The notes beneath the pieces were generated by a model, which was not told the DNA's origin, made no database searches, and saw only the letters and a list, made by a program, of their open reading frames with translations. Both the position numbers and the translations under genes were made by a program. From assembly GCA_946480575.1 (NCBI GenBank), contig CAMLKF010000064.1, forward strand, positions 1 to 9,649: a stretch of 9,649 nt of DNA. The letters run 5' to 3'. The DNA comes from an uncultured Nitrososphaera sp. (GTDB lineage: Archaea; Thermoproteota; Nitrososphaeria; Nitrososphaerales; Nitrososphaeraceae). This document shows, piece after piece, positions 1-5,396 of the stretch (its first letter is position 1; every line of letters begins with the position of its first letter).

Positions 1-385
1 GCTTTTCGCCCGGCCTGTGAAACGGAGGTACTTGTCACCGCGAAGGTACTTTTTTGCCATCTTGTCAATGCGTTCACAGCGCCTTTTGCCGTCTCCTCGA
101 CTACCCACTCTCGGATTAGCATCATCTCGTACGGGTTGGCGCTGTCTGCAACTGAAACTGCCACGCGCTCGGCTCTCGTGCAGCATTCTTTTAGTTTACC
201 CTGCCCTTGACGGTATTGACGACAATGTGGTTGTTGTCGATGTCCACCCAGACCGGCGTGACCCGCGGCGATCCGTCCTTCACCAGCATAGCTAGGTATG
301 CAAAATTCTTGTCCTTGAAGAGCTTGGCTACCTGCTCTGATTGTATCCAGCTGTTGATGATATAACCACGATATGTAAATATGCA
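1..385 (-). pseudogene. Frameshifted remnant of a PPOX-class F420/flavin-binding split-barrel protein, truncated by window edge
   Basis: Reading the minus strand, one frame from about 350 to 191 encodes text typical of the pyridoxamine-5'-phosphate-oxidase-like F420-dependent family, including FAYLAMLVKDGSPRVTPVWV and then NHIVVNTVKGRV, and ends at TAA (191-193). The family similarity continues in a second frame from about 170 to 77 (ERVAVSVADSANPYEMM, REWVVEETAKGA) and in a third frame from about 75 to 1 (RIDKMAKKYLRGDKYLRF). At least two frame changes and one stop therefore interrupt one gene. The first frame also has no ATG, GTG or TTG between the upstream TGA (386-388) and the conserved part. 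Intact relatives are small flavin/F420-binding oxidoreductases that form dimeric split beta-barrels. The family call rests on remembered sequence patterns. The gene continues left of the window, so its 3' end is unseen. Sequencing error is possible, but three lesions in 380 nt make decay more likely. Confidence 0.7.
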
Positions 386-402
386 TCAAGAGAATAAAAG
401 CT
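386..402 (-). terminator. T-rich stretch after the methyltransferase gene
   Basis: Immediately beyond the TAG stop (404-406) the minus strand reads a T-rich run, TTTTATTCTCTT, without a strong hairpin. Archaeal transcription commonly ends at such U-rich tracts. The same bases could also serve as the A/T-rich promoter of the decayed PPOX gene that follows on the same strand. Confidence 0.3.
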
Positions 403-403
403 T

Positions 404-1285
404 CTACTGCAGGTTCGTGTAGTGCGATGGGATCTTTTTCCAGTTGGCGATGAGTGCTTCGTTTCTTATGTGCAGTGGCTCGCTTGCGATCCTCATCTTT
501 GCCAGCTCGACGTACTCCTTGACGATATCGACCCCAACGTAGCCGCGGCCAAAGCGGTGCGCCACTTTCGTGGTCTGGCCGCTGCCGTTGAACGGGTCGA
601 GAACGGTGTCATTTTCATAAGAATACAGCTTCATCAGCCGGTACGGGATCTCTTCCGGGAAGGGGCACGGGTGGTCGATGTATCCCGGCGGGACTGGGGC
701 AATATGCCACACTGAGTTGGCTATTTCCTTTGTCCATTCCTCGTGCGTAGCAGGCAGCGCATCCCTCCTCTGTGTCCTGCCGCTGTTGACGTCGCCCTTG
801 CGCAGTATCAAGATAAATTCGTGCATAATGTTTGCACGGTAATATTTCGGGTACGGGTTTATCACGAACGAGCCGTAGCGGTTAGTACCGCCCGTCACCT
901 TGTGCCAGATGATTTCTTCGTGCAGGTTCCACATGCCAAACGGCTGGACGAGCCTTGACAGAAGCATGTGCGGCAGCGGCAGTATCGTGCCGTTGACCAC
1001 TTCGTTTGCAATGACGATGCAGCAGTAGCCTCCCTCCTTTGTAATGCGGTAGACCGTGTCGCCGAAAATCTCTGCCATGTCGTCCAGGTAGTCGTTGGTG
1101 TCGAGCTTGAGCTTGCCCCGGTAGCACCCGTCGCTTCCTGACGCATGCATGTCGTAATCGATGGCATTTCGATACGGCGGCGAAGTTATCGTGAGCTGCA
1201 CTGAATTTGCCGGCATTTTGCGTAAAATGTCCTTGCAGTTCCCGACGACTATCTGGTTTGCGATCGCCTGTTCCTGAGCAAGCAT
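404..1285 (-). CDS. Orphan site-specific DNA methyltransferase, beta class, SPPY type (N4-cytosine or N6-adenine)
   Basis: This is a 293-residue S-adenosylmethionine-dependent DNA methyltransferase. Catalytic motif IV is TSPPY at residues 34-38. The SAM-binding motif I region is DPFNGSG at 230-236, followed by GRGYVGVD, where the acidic residue ends strand beta-2. The order catalytic motif, recognition domain, SAM motif is the beta-class arrangement. An SPPY tetrad is commonest in N4-cytosine enzymes but also occurs in N6-adenine enzymes, so the base modified is not certain. I chose ATG at 1285 because homology begins just after it (QIVVGNCKDIL); a TTG at 1345 would add 20 non-conserved residues. 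Possible TATA boxes lie at 1325-1333 (CTTTAAAG) and 1299-1307. No restriction endonuclease or specificity subunit is adjacent: the left neighbour is a broken PPOX gene and the right side is largely non-coding. It is therefore likely a solitary, possibly regulatory or horizontally acquired, methyltransferase. Confidence 0.9.
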   Translation of the reverse strand: MLAQEQAIANQIVVGNCKDILRKMPANSVQLTITSPPYRNAIDYDMHASGSDGCYRGKLKLDTNDYLDDMAEIFGDTVYRITKEGGYCCIVIANEVVNGTILPLPHMLLSRLVQPFGMWNLHEEIIWHKVTGGTNRYGSFVINPYPKYYRANIMHEFILILRKGDVNSGRTQRRDALPATHEEWTKEIANSVWHIAPVPPGYIDHPCPFPEEIPYRLMKLYSYENDTVLDPFNGSGQTTKVAHRFGRGYVGVDIVKEYVELAKMRIASEPLHIRNEALIANWKKIPSHYTNLQ

Positions 1286-1505
1286 TCTTACGCCTGCTCT
1301 TATAGTTCGTCCATATCCGGGATGCTTTAAAGTAATAAACAACAAACTAAAAAACTGCTATGTCACCAGCCTGCTTTTTCGAGCTAGAATTTAGAATCTG
1401 CACGCGGCAAATTTCAAATGCAGCTGCTTAGTTGTTTATGCCGAAAAGGAAATGCGGCGTTACAATGTTGGAAAGGCTTAGGATCAAAAGCATATCCCAA
1501 ATTCG

Positions 1506-1520
1506 CCCGCCGCACCTCGA
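1506..1520. repeat. Copy 1 of a 14-nt direct repeat (1507-1520)
   Basis: CCGCCGCACCTCGA occurs here and again at 1906-1919, 399 nt away and in the same orientation. In copy 2 it lies within the decayed AbrB-like gene, where the minus strand encodes FEVRR. Copy 1 can encode VEVRR in one minus-strand frame, so copy 1 may be a relic of a duplicated gene segment. Flanking sequence is not similar. Confidence 0.35.
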
Positions 1521-1580
1521 CAATTGTTTATGATAGAGCACGGACAACTGTTGAAAGCGGATGACCATATAAGCATTTTC

Positions 1581-1600
1581 CAAAATCTTGCAAGATTTTG
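1581..1600. promoter_or_regulatory. Perfect 20-nt palindrome, candidate operator
   Basis: CAAAATCTTGCAAGATTTTG is identical to its own reverse complement. It is followed directly by a second TTGCAAG-like half (TTTTGCAAG ends at 1604). TATA-like elements face it from both sides: CATATAAG on the plus strand at about 1566-1573, and CATATAGC on the minus strand at about 1611-1618. A TATA box about 26 nt away would place transcription starts of both strands inside or next to the palindrome. This geometry fits a binding site for a dimeric regulator. No convincing gene follows on either side, so a target is not known. Confidence 0.45.
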
Positions 1601-1700
1601 CAAGCGTCAAGCTATATGCTTTGTGAAAGACCATGCTTAGAGACTGTGCATAAAAGCCTATTAGCTACACGTGTGCGAACGTCGCTAGCCAGAACAATTA

Positions 1701-1947
1701 CTATTCGTCATTGACCTGGATTCTGAGCTGCTTGCCCCCGAGTTTCAGAACCTCATTCCGAAAATCCTTTGGAATGACGATGATCCGCGGGCCACCTATT
1801 CATGTTTATTATACAAGAAAACGATAGTGGAGACATCTTTTGTTTATGGGAAGTATAGGTGAGCCGCGAGCAGAATAGATTTGAGTCTTTGGACTTCCTC
1901 TCCATCCGCCGCACCTCGAAAGCGGCATTTGCAACGCCCGCGCTCAA
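1701..1947 (-). pseudogene. Decayed small AbrB/SpoVT-like DNA-binding protein gene
   Basis: The last 32 codons before TAG (1701-1703) read GGPRIIVIPKDFRNEVLKLG followed by GKQLRIQVNDE. This resembles the swapped-hairpin AbrB/MazE fold, in which a xVxIPKxFR core is followed by a short hydrophobic strand. This frame has no start codon: it is preceded by TGA at 1800-1802. A second minus-strand frame, from TTG at 1945-1947, gives AFEVRRMERKSKDSNLF, plausible as the N-terminal part of the same gene, and runs to a stop in the wrong frame relative to the IPKDF segment. I read the pair as one gene broken by a frameshift or replaced middle segment. The middle part is AT-rich and unrecognisable. Alternatively the 64-codon frame is a separate short ORF. 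A strong TATA box lies upstream, so it may still be transcribed. Confidence 0.4.
1906..1919. repeat. Copy 2 of the 14-nt direct repeat
   Basis: Identical to 1507-1520 (CCGCCGCACCTCGA). It falls in the FEVRR-coding part of the decayed AbrB-like gene on the minus strand. Confidence 0.35.
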
Positions 1948-1987
1948 ATTTCACCGCCTAACCGGCCAATTTCCGCCGCCTTGCGCA

Positions 1988-1997
1988 CCTTTTATAT
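1988..1997 (-). promoter_or_regulatory. Strong TATA box (minus strand)
   Basis: The minus strand reads ATATAAAAGG, close to the archaeal TATA consensus. A start about 26 nt downstream would fall near 1967, 13-20 nt before the GTG (1954) and TTG (1947) codons that could open the decayed AbrB-like gene. It shows this locus was, and may still be, transcribed. Confidence 0.5.
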
Positions 1998-2078
1998 CAC
2001 CTACCTGCATTTGATACAGTCAATAATTATCTCTTCACCACTATCAACCAAGGCTAAAGGCAGCATATGTGGGGCCTC

Positions 2079-2693
2079 CTAGGGCGCATAAGCAAATCTG
2101 GAGTAGAATCCATTCTTTCCAGAATTATCCCACTTCATACCATGATCATTATACCTATTTTGGGTAGACTTTGCGACAACTGCTGGAAACCCTGGTGCAA
2201 CGAGCATCGGTGCGTTGCTGATTGTCACCTCCTTATTTTTATCTGCTCCATCAATTCCTTCTACGGCAAGATCAATTGATGTTGGAATATGCAGTGACCT
2301 TTTCTTTCCGTTGGCTTCAAAAGTTATTGGAACAGAGCGAATGCCAGCTAGCTCGCCAATAAGCCCCGCAAGAACGCCAAAGAAACCACCGACCCGTCCG
2401 GAGTATATCTTGCCAAGAGCGTCTGCCTGTTCTTTGTTCGCTTTCTCATCAAGATAAAGTGCTGCCTTCCATTTGGGACCGGTAAACATGTTTCCGGGGG
2501 TATGAAACACTGCGACAACATTTAGATCATTGAGACTTGTATTTTCATAATTTCCTTTTTCTATGTGCCATGCTAGCACTACATCGCACTCTCCTTTATC
2601 GGGATTACCCAAGAATACACAAGGACACACAGTATCGCAGTTGCATGCTTCGAAGTAGTCCCCTTCAATCTTCCACGAAGGTGTTCCAGACAT
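2079..2693 (-). CDS. DUF1326 domain-containing cysteine-rich protein
   Basis: This 204-residue protein matches the DUF1326 family over its full length. The N-terminal signature WKIEGDYFEACNCDTVCPC carries C17, C19, C23 and C25 in a CNCxxxCPC arrangement, with C36 following (GNPDKGEC). These are likely metal or redox ligands. Later family features are LNVVAVFHTPGNMFTG (about 56-72), a YLDEKANKEQADAL segment, a KIYSGRVGGFFG stretch and a C-terminal NGFYSRFAY. The molecular function of the family is not established as far as I know. No signal peptide is visible, so it is probably cytoplasmic. The start is ATG at 2691-2693, supported by GGAG about 8 nt upstream, a Shine-Dalgarno signal that is unusual here because most neighbours look leaderless. 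It is monocistronic and divergent from the candidate RNA gene. Confidence 0.9.
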   Translation of the reverse strand: MSGTPSWKIEGDYFEACNCDTVCPCVFLGNPDKGECDVVLAWHIEKGNYENTSLNDLNVVAVFHTPGNMFTGPKWKAALYLDEKANKEQADALGKIYSGRVGGFFGVLAGLIGELAGIRSVPITFEANGKKRSLHIPTSIDLAVEGIDGADKNKEVTISNAPMLVAPGFPAVVAKSTQNRYNDHGMKWDNSGKNGFYSRFAYAP

Positions 2694-2710
2694 TTTATTT
2701 GCTCCAGCTC

Positions 2711-2726
2711 TGCAGAAAAATCTGCA
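2711..2726. repeat. Inverted repeat at the presumed 5' end of the DUF1326 transcript
   Basis: TGCAGA and TCTGCA flank AAAA, giving a perfect 6-bp stem with a 4-nt loop. It begins at the predicted transcription start and ends about 17 nt before the start codon. It could be an operator for a repressor or a small 5'-leader hairpin. Confidence 0.4.
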
Positions 2727-2748
2727 TTACTCAACTTCGTTTGTGTGA

Positions 2749-2756
2749 ATTATAAG
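2749..2756 (-). promoter_or_regulatory. TATA box of the DUF1326 gene
   Basis: The minus strand reads GCTTATAATT here. A start near 2727 gives a leader of about 33 nt that includes a GGAG ribosome-binding site before the ATG at 2693. Confidence 0.5.
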
Positions 2757-2899
2757 CATTTCAAAAACATTTTCTAGTAGCAGCTTTTCGAGACAACCGA
2801 AGCCTATTAACCGAATTTTTCTCAGTCATCGTCAGTTGACTTGGTACAAATCACTGGATGCGCTGCCCTTATCTTGAATTTGTATTTGCGCTTTTGAAG

Positions 2900-2914
2900 A
2901 GAGTAGAATACTCT
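2900..2914. promoter_or_regulatory. Inverted repeat overlapping the BRE region of the candidate RNA promoter
   Basis: AGAGTA, a GAA spacer, then TACTCT form a perfect 6-bp inverted repeat that abuts the plus-strand TATA-like box at 2914-2922, where transcription factor B would contact DNA. This suggests an operator or simply a chance repeat. Confidence 0.35.
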
Positions 2915-2922
2915 TTAAGAAT
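2914..2922 (+). promoter_or_regulatory. TATA-like box of the candidate RNA gene
   Basis: TTTAAGAAT resembles archaeal TATA boxes. A start about 26 nt further on falls near 2944, right at the beginning of the structured stretch. No ORF of note follows on this strand, so the promoter appears to serve an RNA. Confidence 0.45.
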
Positions 2923-2940
2923 AAAGCGCTACAATACAAT

Positions 2941-3250
2941 ATTGCCTCCGGCCAGCCGAAATAGAGGCTGATGCACCATTCAGATCTGCTCAGCAGGTAA
3001 AGGCCTGCTGAGCCCGGGAAAAATGGTGCTTGCCGGATGCGGAAATAGGTAAAATCTGTCGCCTTCGGGCGATCGATAGTCTAAACGCATTCTGGCAGGG
3101 GCAAACCACAGGGCTGCCAGGAACCTAAGATGCAGTCTTGAAGGGGAAGCCACATGTCTTCGAATGCTCCGGCCGGAGGAGACCAATTCCAATTATTCGG
3201 GTTAGCCTGACAGCCTATCGAAGGGCAGCAGTGGAAGAAAGAGGTTAGAT
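2941..3250 (+). ncRNA. Candidate structured non-coding RNA, unassigned family
   Basis: About 310 nt with no credible coding frame but dense pairing. Helices: 2945-2953 with 3171-3179 (CCTCCGGCC/GGCCGGAGG, 9 bp) closes a multibranch. Inside it are a small hairpin 2954-2957/2966-2969; 2973-2980 with 3022-3029 (8 bp) enclosing a perfect 10-bp stem 2988-2997/3004-3013; 3032-3041 with 3086-3096 (10 bp with one bulge) enclosing 3059-3063/3068-3072 capped by a TTCG loop closed by C-G; and 3092-3098 with 3114-3120, which competes with the preceding helix. A further hairpin lies around 3205-3230. G-U pairs (3036-3091, 3058-3073) and the C(UUCG)G loop work only on the plus strand. A TATA box sits upstream, and T-rich sequence (3252-3266) follows. 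It lacks the hallmark motifs of RNase P RNA and SRP RNA, so the function is unknown. Confidence 0.55.
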
Positions 3251-3267
3251 GGTTTTCATTATTTTTC
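3251..3267 (+). terminator. T-rich terminator for the candidate RNA
   Basis: GGTTTTCATTATTTTTC contains two T runs directly after the structured stretch, the usual form of an archaeal terminator. It overlaps the last codons and stop of the convergent 3-dehydroquinate synthase gene. Confidence 0.4.
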
Positions 3268-4326
3268 GACAATGTATTCGTCTACTTCCATCCCAAAGTG
3301 TCGGCCGGACGCCCGCTTGGCGCAGCCCAGAACCTCGTCTCCGGCCTTGACCTCTGTCACCGACAGGAGCTTGCCGTCTTTTGTCATCAGACGTATCGTC
3401 TCGGCATTCTGCAGGATAACAGTGCCCTGCTCTTCGTCTATCTCTGCTCTGATCAGTCGGAGAGGGCGCGTCTCTATTTTCGACCTCCCGACGACCGCGC
3501 GCCTTGCGGCCCCTTCCTTGTTTACGATCCACACCTCGCTCCCAGACTCGATCTCTGACAAATATCTTGTCTTGCCGTCTGGCGCTATCGTGTAGCAGTA
3601 TACTGCTCCCGCGTTCACTCTGAACGGCCGGGGAGATGTGAACGACGATCCCACAGACTCGTTGTGGACAAGAAGCAAAAAGTTAGACCTGCTGCCGATG
3701 AGCATTCCTTCGCCCATCCCCATCATCGAGGCAGTGTCGACGCACACCCGCTCGCCAGTCCCGACATCCTTTACTTCCAAGATCTTTGCCGGCTTTATTG
3801 GAAATTTGGTAGAGTAAAGCTGCTCTCTTGCCTTCTCGACTTCCTCTGCGCTGTCCGTCGACAGTATGACGCCGTCGACACCGAGCTCGAGGACAGCAAA
3901 CATAGTCGAGACCTCCTTGGAACTTTTTGCAGTGGTGAACACCTTTGTCTTTGATTTGTGTAATTTGGCGATAATGTTCTCAAGCGGGATTATTTTCCAG
4001 TCCGACGCGTCCACGATGACGAACTCGGCGCCTGCCTGAGAAGCACTCTCGATCTCGTCAACGTCGGCGTTGCTCAGCACCTTCTTGAAGTAGCCCGCGG
4101 CCTTGCCTGACAACCTTATAGTTCTCAGCTGGTCGATGGTCGTGCAAATTACCATGTCGGCGTCTTCCGACGCGAATATCGTCTTGAAATTCTTGCCGGC
4201 TGTCTTTGGGTCGATGTTGATTATTGAGATGTTCTTTTCTTTTAGTTTTGACAGAAACCCGACCAGCGCAGATTTGCTCGCTGTCGGCCGGATTATCAGC
4301 TCTTTTGGTTTTGCGTCAGTAGTCAA
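3259..4326 (-). CDS. aroB': 3-dehydroquinate synthase II (archaeal type)
   Basis: This 355-residue enzyme belongs to the archaeal DHQ synthase II family, which by established knowledge converts 2-amino-3,7-dideoxy-D-threo-hept-6-ulosonate to 3-dehydroquinate by NAD-dependent oxidative deamination. It thus replaces the DAHP/AroB start of the shikimate pathway. Family landmarks are the central GERVCVDTASMMGMGEGMLI (191-210) and GSRSNFLLLVHNES. They continue with the RPFRVNAGAVYCYT block (233-246), GKTRYLSEIESGSEVWIV (251-268), VGRSKIETRPLRLI (279-292), LQNAETIRL (305-313) and the C-terminal RHFGMEVDEYIVEK. The length is normal for the family. The start is TTG at 4324-4326, the only start codon before the conserved N-terminus. 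It overlaps the end of the upstream ADH synthase gene by 11 nt, so the two are translationally coupled. It is convergent with the candidate RNA, whose terminator runs into its stop. Confidence 0.95.
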   Translation of the reverse strand: MTTDAKPKELIIRPTASKSALVGFLSKLKEKNISIINIDPKTAGKNFKTIFASEDADMVICTTIDQLRTIRLSGKAAGYFKKVLSNADVDEIESASQAGAEFVIVDASDWKIIPLENIIAKLHKSKTKVFTTAKSSKEVSTMFAVLELGVDGVILSTDSAEEVEKAREQLYSTKFPIKPAKILEVKDVGTGERVCVDTASMMGMGEGMLIGSRSNFLLLVHNESVGSSFTSPRPFRVNAGAVYCYTIAPDGKTRYLSEIESGSEVWIVNKEGAARRAVVGRSKIETRPLRLIRAEIDEEQGTVILQNAETIRLMTKDGKLLSVTEVKAGDEVLGCAKRASGRHFGMEVDEYIVEK

Positions 4327-5101
4327 GTTGCTTCTGAGCCTCTTTCGCAGTCTTGTTCTCGATTATTATCTTGTACAGGGCGCGCACCATCGCAGGCGGG
4401 TTCTTGTGCTGGAAAATGTTGCGGCCAAACGTCACGCCTGTGGCTCCCGCCGCCATCGCGCCGGCGCACATTTCCAGTATGTCCCTGTCGGTGTTGGCCT
4501 TGGGCCCTCCAGCGATGACTATAGGGACGGGACAGCTCTTGACCACCCTCTTAAATGAGTCTGGGTCGCCTGTGTACACTGCCTTGACGATATCGGCTCC
4601 TGCTTCCGCGCCAACCCTTGCGGCATGAGCCACTATCTCCGGGTCGTGCGGGTTCTTGATGTTCTCGCCGCGCGGGTACATCATTGCGACAAGTGGCACA
4701 CTCCATTCATCACACTTGTCGGCCACCATGCCCAGCTTTTGCAGCATCTCAGGCTCCTCCTTGGCTCCGATGTTTATGTGCAGAGAAACCGCGTCGGCTC
4801 CAAGCCTTATCGCCTCCTCGACATTTCCCATCAGCATCTTTCTGTTTGGCGCCGGGCCGAGAGAAGTGCTTCCCGAGAAATGGGCGATAAGCCCAATGTC
4901 AGGCGGCCTTGGTAGCGTCTTGATTATCCCCTTGTTGACTAGCACGCAGGTGAGGCCGGCCGGGGCGCACTGGTAGATCATGCCGTGCACATCCTCAAGT
5001 CCCTTTATCGGGCCGTTGCTAATGCCGTGATCCATCGGAATGCACAGCATCTTGCCGCCCTTAAGTATCCTGCCAAGCCGGACCTCCCTGCCAAATACCA
5101 T
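4316..5101 (-). CDS. aroA': 2-amino-3,7-dideoxy-D-threo-hept-6-ulosonate synthase (ADH synthase)
   Basis: This 261-residue protein of the DhnA / class I aldolase-like TIM-barrel family catalyses the first step of the archaeal route to 3-dehydroquinate. By established knowledge it uses L-aspartate semialdehyde and a 6-deoxy-5-ketofructose phosphate. Visible landmarks are the N-terminal MDHGISNGP with D24, the MMYPRG segment with Y142, and the Schiff-base lysine K173 in ADIVKAVYTGDP. Phosphate-binding glycines lie in IVIAGGPKA (195-202) and GATGVTFGRNIFQ (219-231). All expected active-site residues are present. A simple fructose-bisphosphate aldolase of the same fold is the alternative, but the coupled DHQ synthase II gene downstream settles the assignment. 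The start ATG (5099-5101) follows a TATA box by about 30 nt, implying a leader of only a few bases. This is the first gene of a two-gene operon. Confidence 0.95.
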   Translation of the reverse strand: MVFGREVRLGRILKGGKMLCIPMDHGISNGPIKGLEDVHGMIYQCAPAGLTCVLVNKGIIKTLPRPPDIGLIAHFSGSTSLGPAPNRKMLMGNVEEAIRLGADAVSLHINIGAKEEPEMLQKLGMVADKCDEWSVPLVAMMYPRGENIKNPHDPEIVAHAARVGAEAGADIVKAVYTGDPDSFKRVVKSCPVPIVIAGGPKANTDRDILEMCAGAMAAGATGVTFGRNIFQHKNPPAMVRALYKIIIENKTAKEAQKQLDY

Positions 5102-5130
5102 ATGGTATACCAGACTTCTTTTTCGACCCT

Positions 5131-5139
5131 ACTTAAATG
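5131..5139 (-). promoter_or_regulatory. TATA box of the ADH synthase-DHQ synthase operon
   Basis: The minus strand reads CATTTAAGT. A start about 26 nt downstream lies near 5109, leaving a leader of about 8 nt before the ATG at 5101, so the operon transcript is nearly leaderless. Confidence 0.55.
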
Positions 5140-5152
5140 TCGCGTGTTATTA

Positions 5153-5323
5153 TCATGAATAGATGTTGTAGGCGCAGGCATAGTATTCGTTCTCAGCGAG
5201 CTCGCCGTCGCTACTAGCCTGCTCGATGCGGTCATCAAACAGGCTTGCCTGCTCTGCCGGGCTTAGTGGAATGAGTTCAGGAGTGCCATGAGATGTCGCA
5301 AGTCCACGGAGCAAGCCGCGCAC
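5153..5323 (-). CDS. Small hypothetical protein, possibly membrane-anchored; start uncertain
   Basis: The open frame reads a protein-like sequence ending EQASLFDDRIEQASSDGELA then ENEYYACAYNIYS before TGA (5153-5155). It has strong third-position G/C and an acidic C-terminus. The frame is open up to the TAG at 5357-5359, and the extra upstream codons spell a hydrophobic run (STVALFLLAFAV) that would make a membrane anchor, but they contain no ATG, GTG or TTG. The first usable start is GTG at 5321-5323, giving 56 residues starting MRGLLRGLATSHG. A TATA-like GTATAGT at about 5356-5362 would put a start just upstream of that GTG. Either this is an intact short protein, or the gene has lost its true start and anchor. 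I do not recognise the family. It ends just upstream of the ADH synthase promoter, on the same strand. Confidence 0.45.
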   Translation of the reverse strand: MRGLLRGLATSHGTPELIPLSPAEQASLFDDRIEQASSDGELAENEYYACAYNIYS

Positions 5324-5396
5324 TGCAAAAGCTAGGAGAAACAGCGCGACAGTCGACTATACTGAAGGTGATTAGACTGATACTTACATAAAAAGT

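Larger units (their letters stand above)
1346..1700. other. Gene-poor stretch; no convincing coding sequence
   Basis: No frame here shows recognisable protein or the codon pattern of the neighbouring genes. The longest open frame (1428-1634, minus) has low-complexity content, no family resemblance and no acidic/basic balance typical of the neighbours. The notable contents are the 20-nt palindrome at 1581-1600, the facing TATA-like elements around it, and one copy (1507-1520) of a 14-nt sequence repeated at 1906-1919. Confidence 0.5.

Noticed and set aside
1428..1634. 68-codon minus-strand ORF as a gene
   Set aside because: No recognisable family or typical codon pattern, and it runs through the palindrome and the 14-nt repeat. 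Kept as non-coding.
2067..2279. Plus-strand ORF antisense to the DUF1326 gene
   Set aside because: It is the mirror of a well-supported full-length family match, and its composition is not protein-like.
2941..3250. RNase P RNA or SRP RNA as identity of the structured stretch
   Set aside because: Length fits, but neither strand shows the RNase P CR-I/CR-V motifs or the SRP helix-8 and Alu-domain motifs. The multibranch fold with local hairpins also does not form the long SRP rod.
2980..3272. Minus-strand ORFs across the candidate RNA
   Set aside because: Short overlapping frames with tryptophan/proline/arginine-rich, non-family sequence. The strong helices explain the base composition better.
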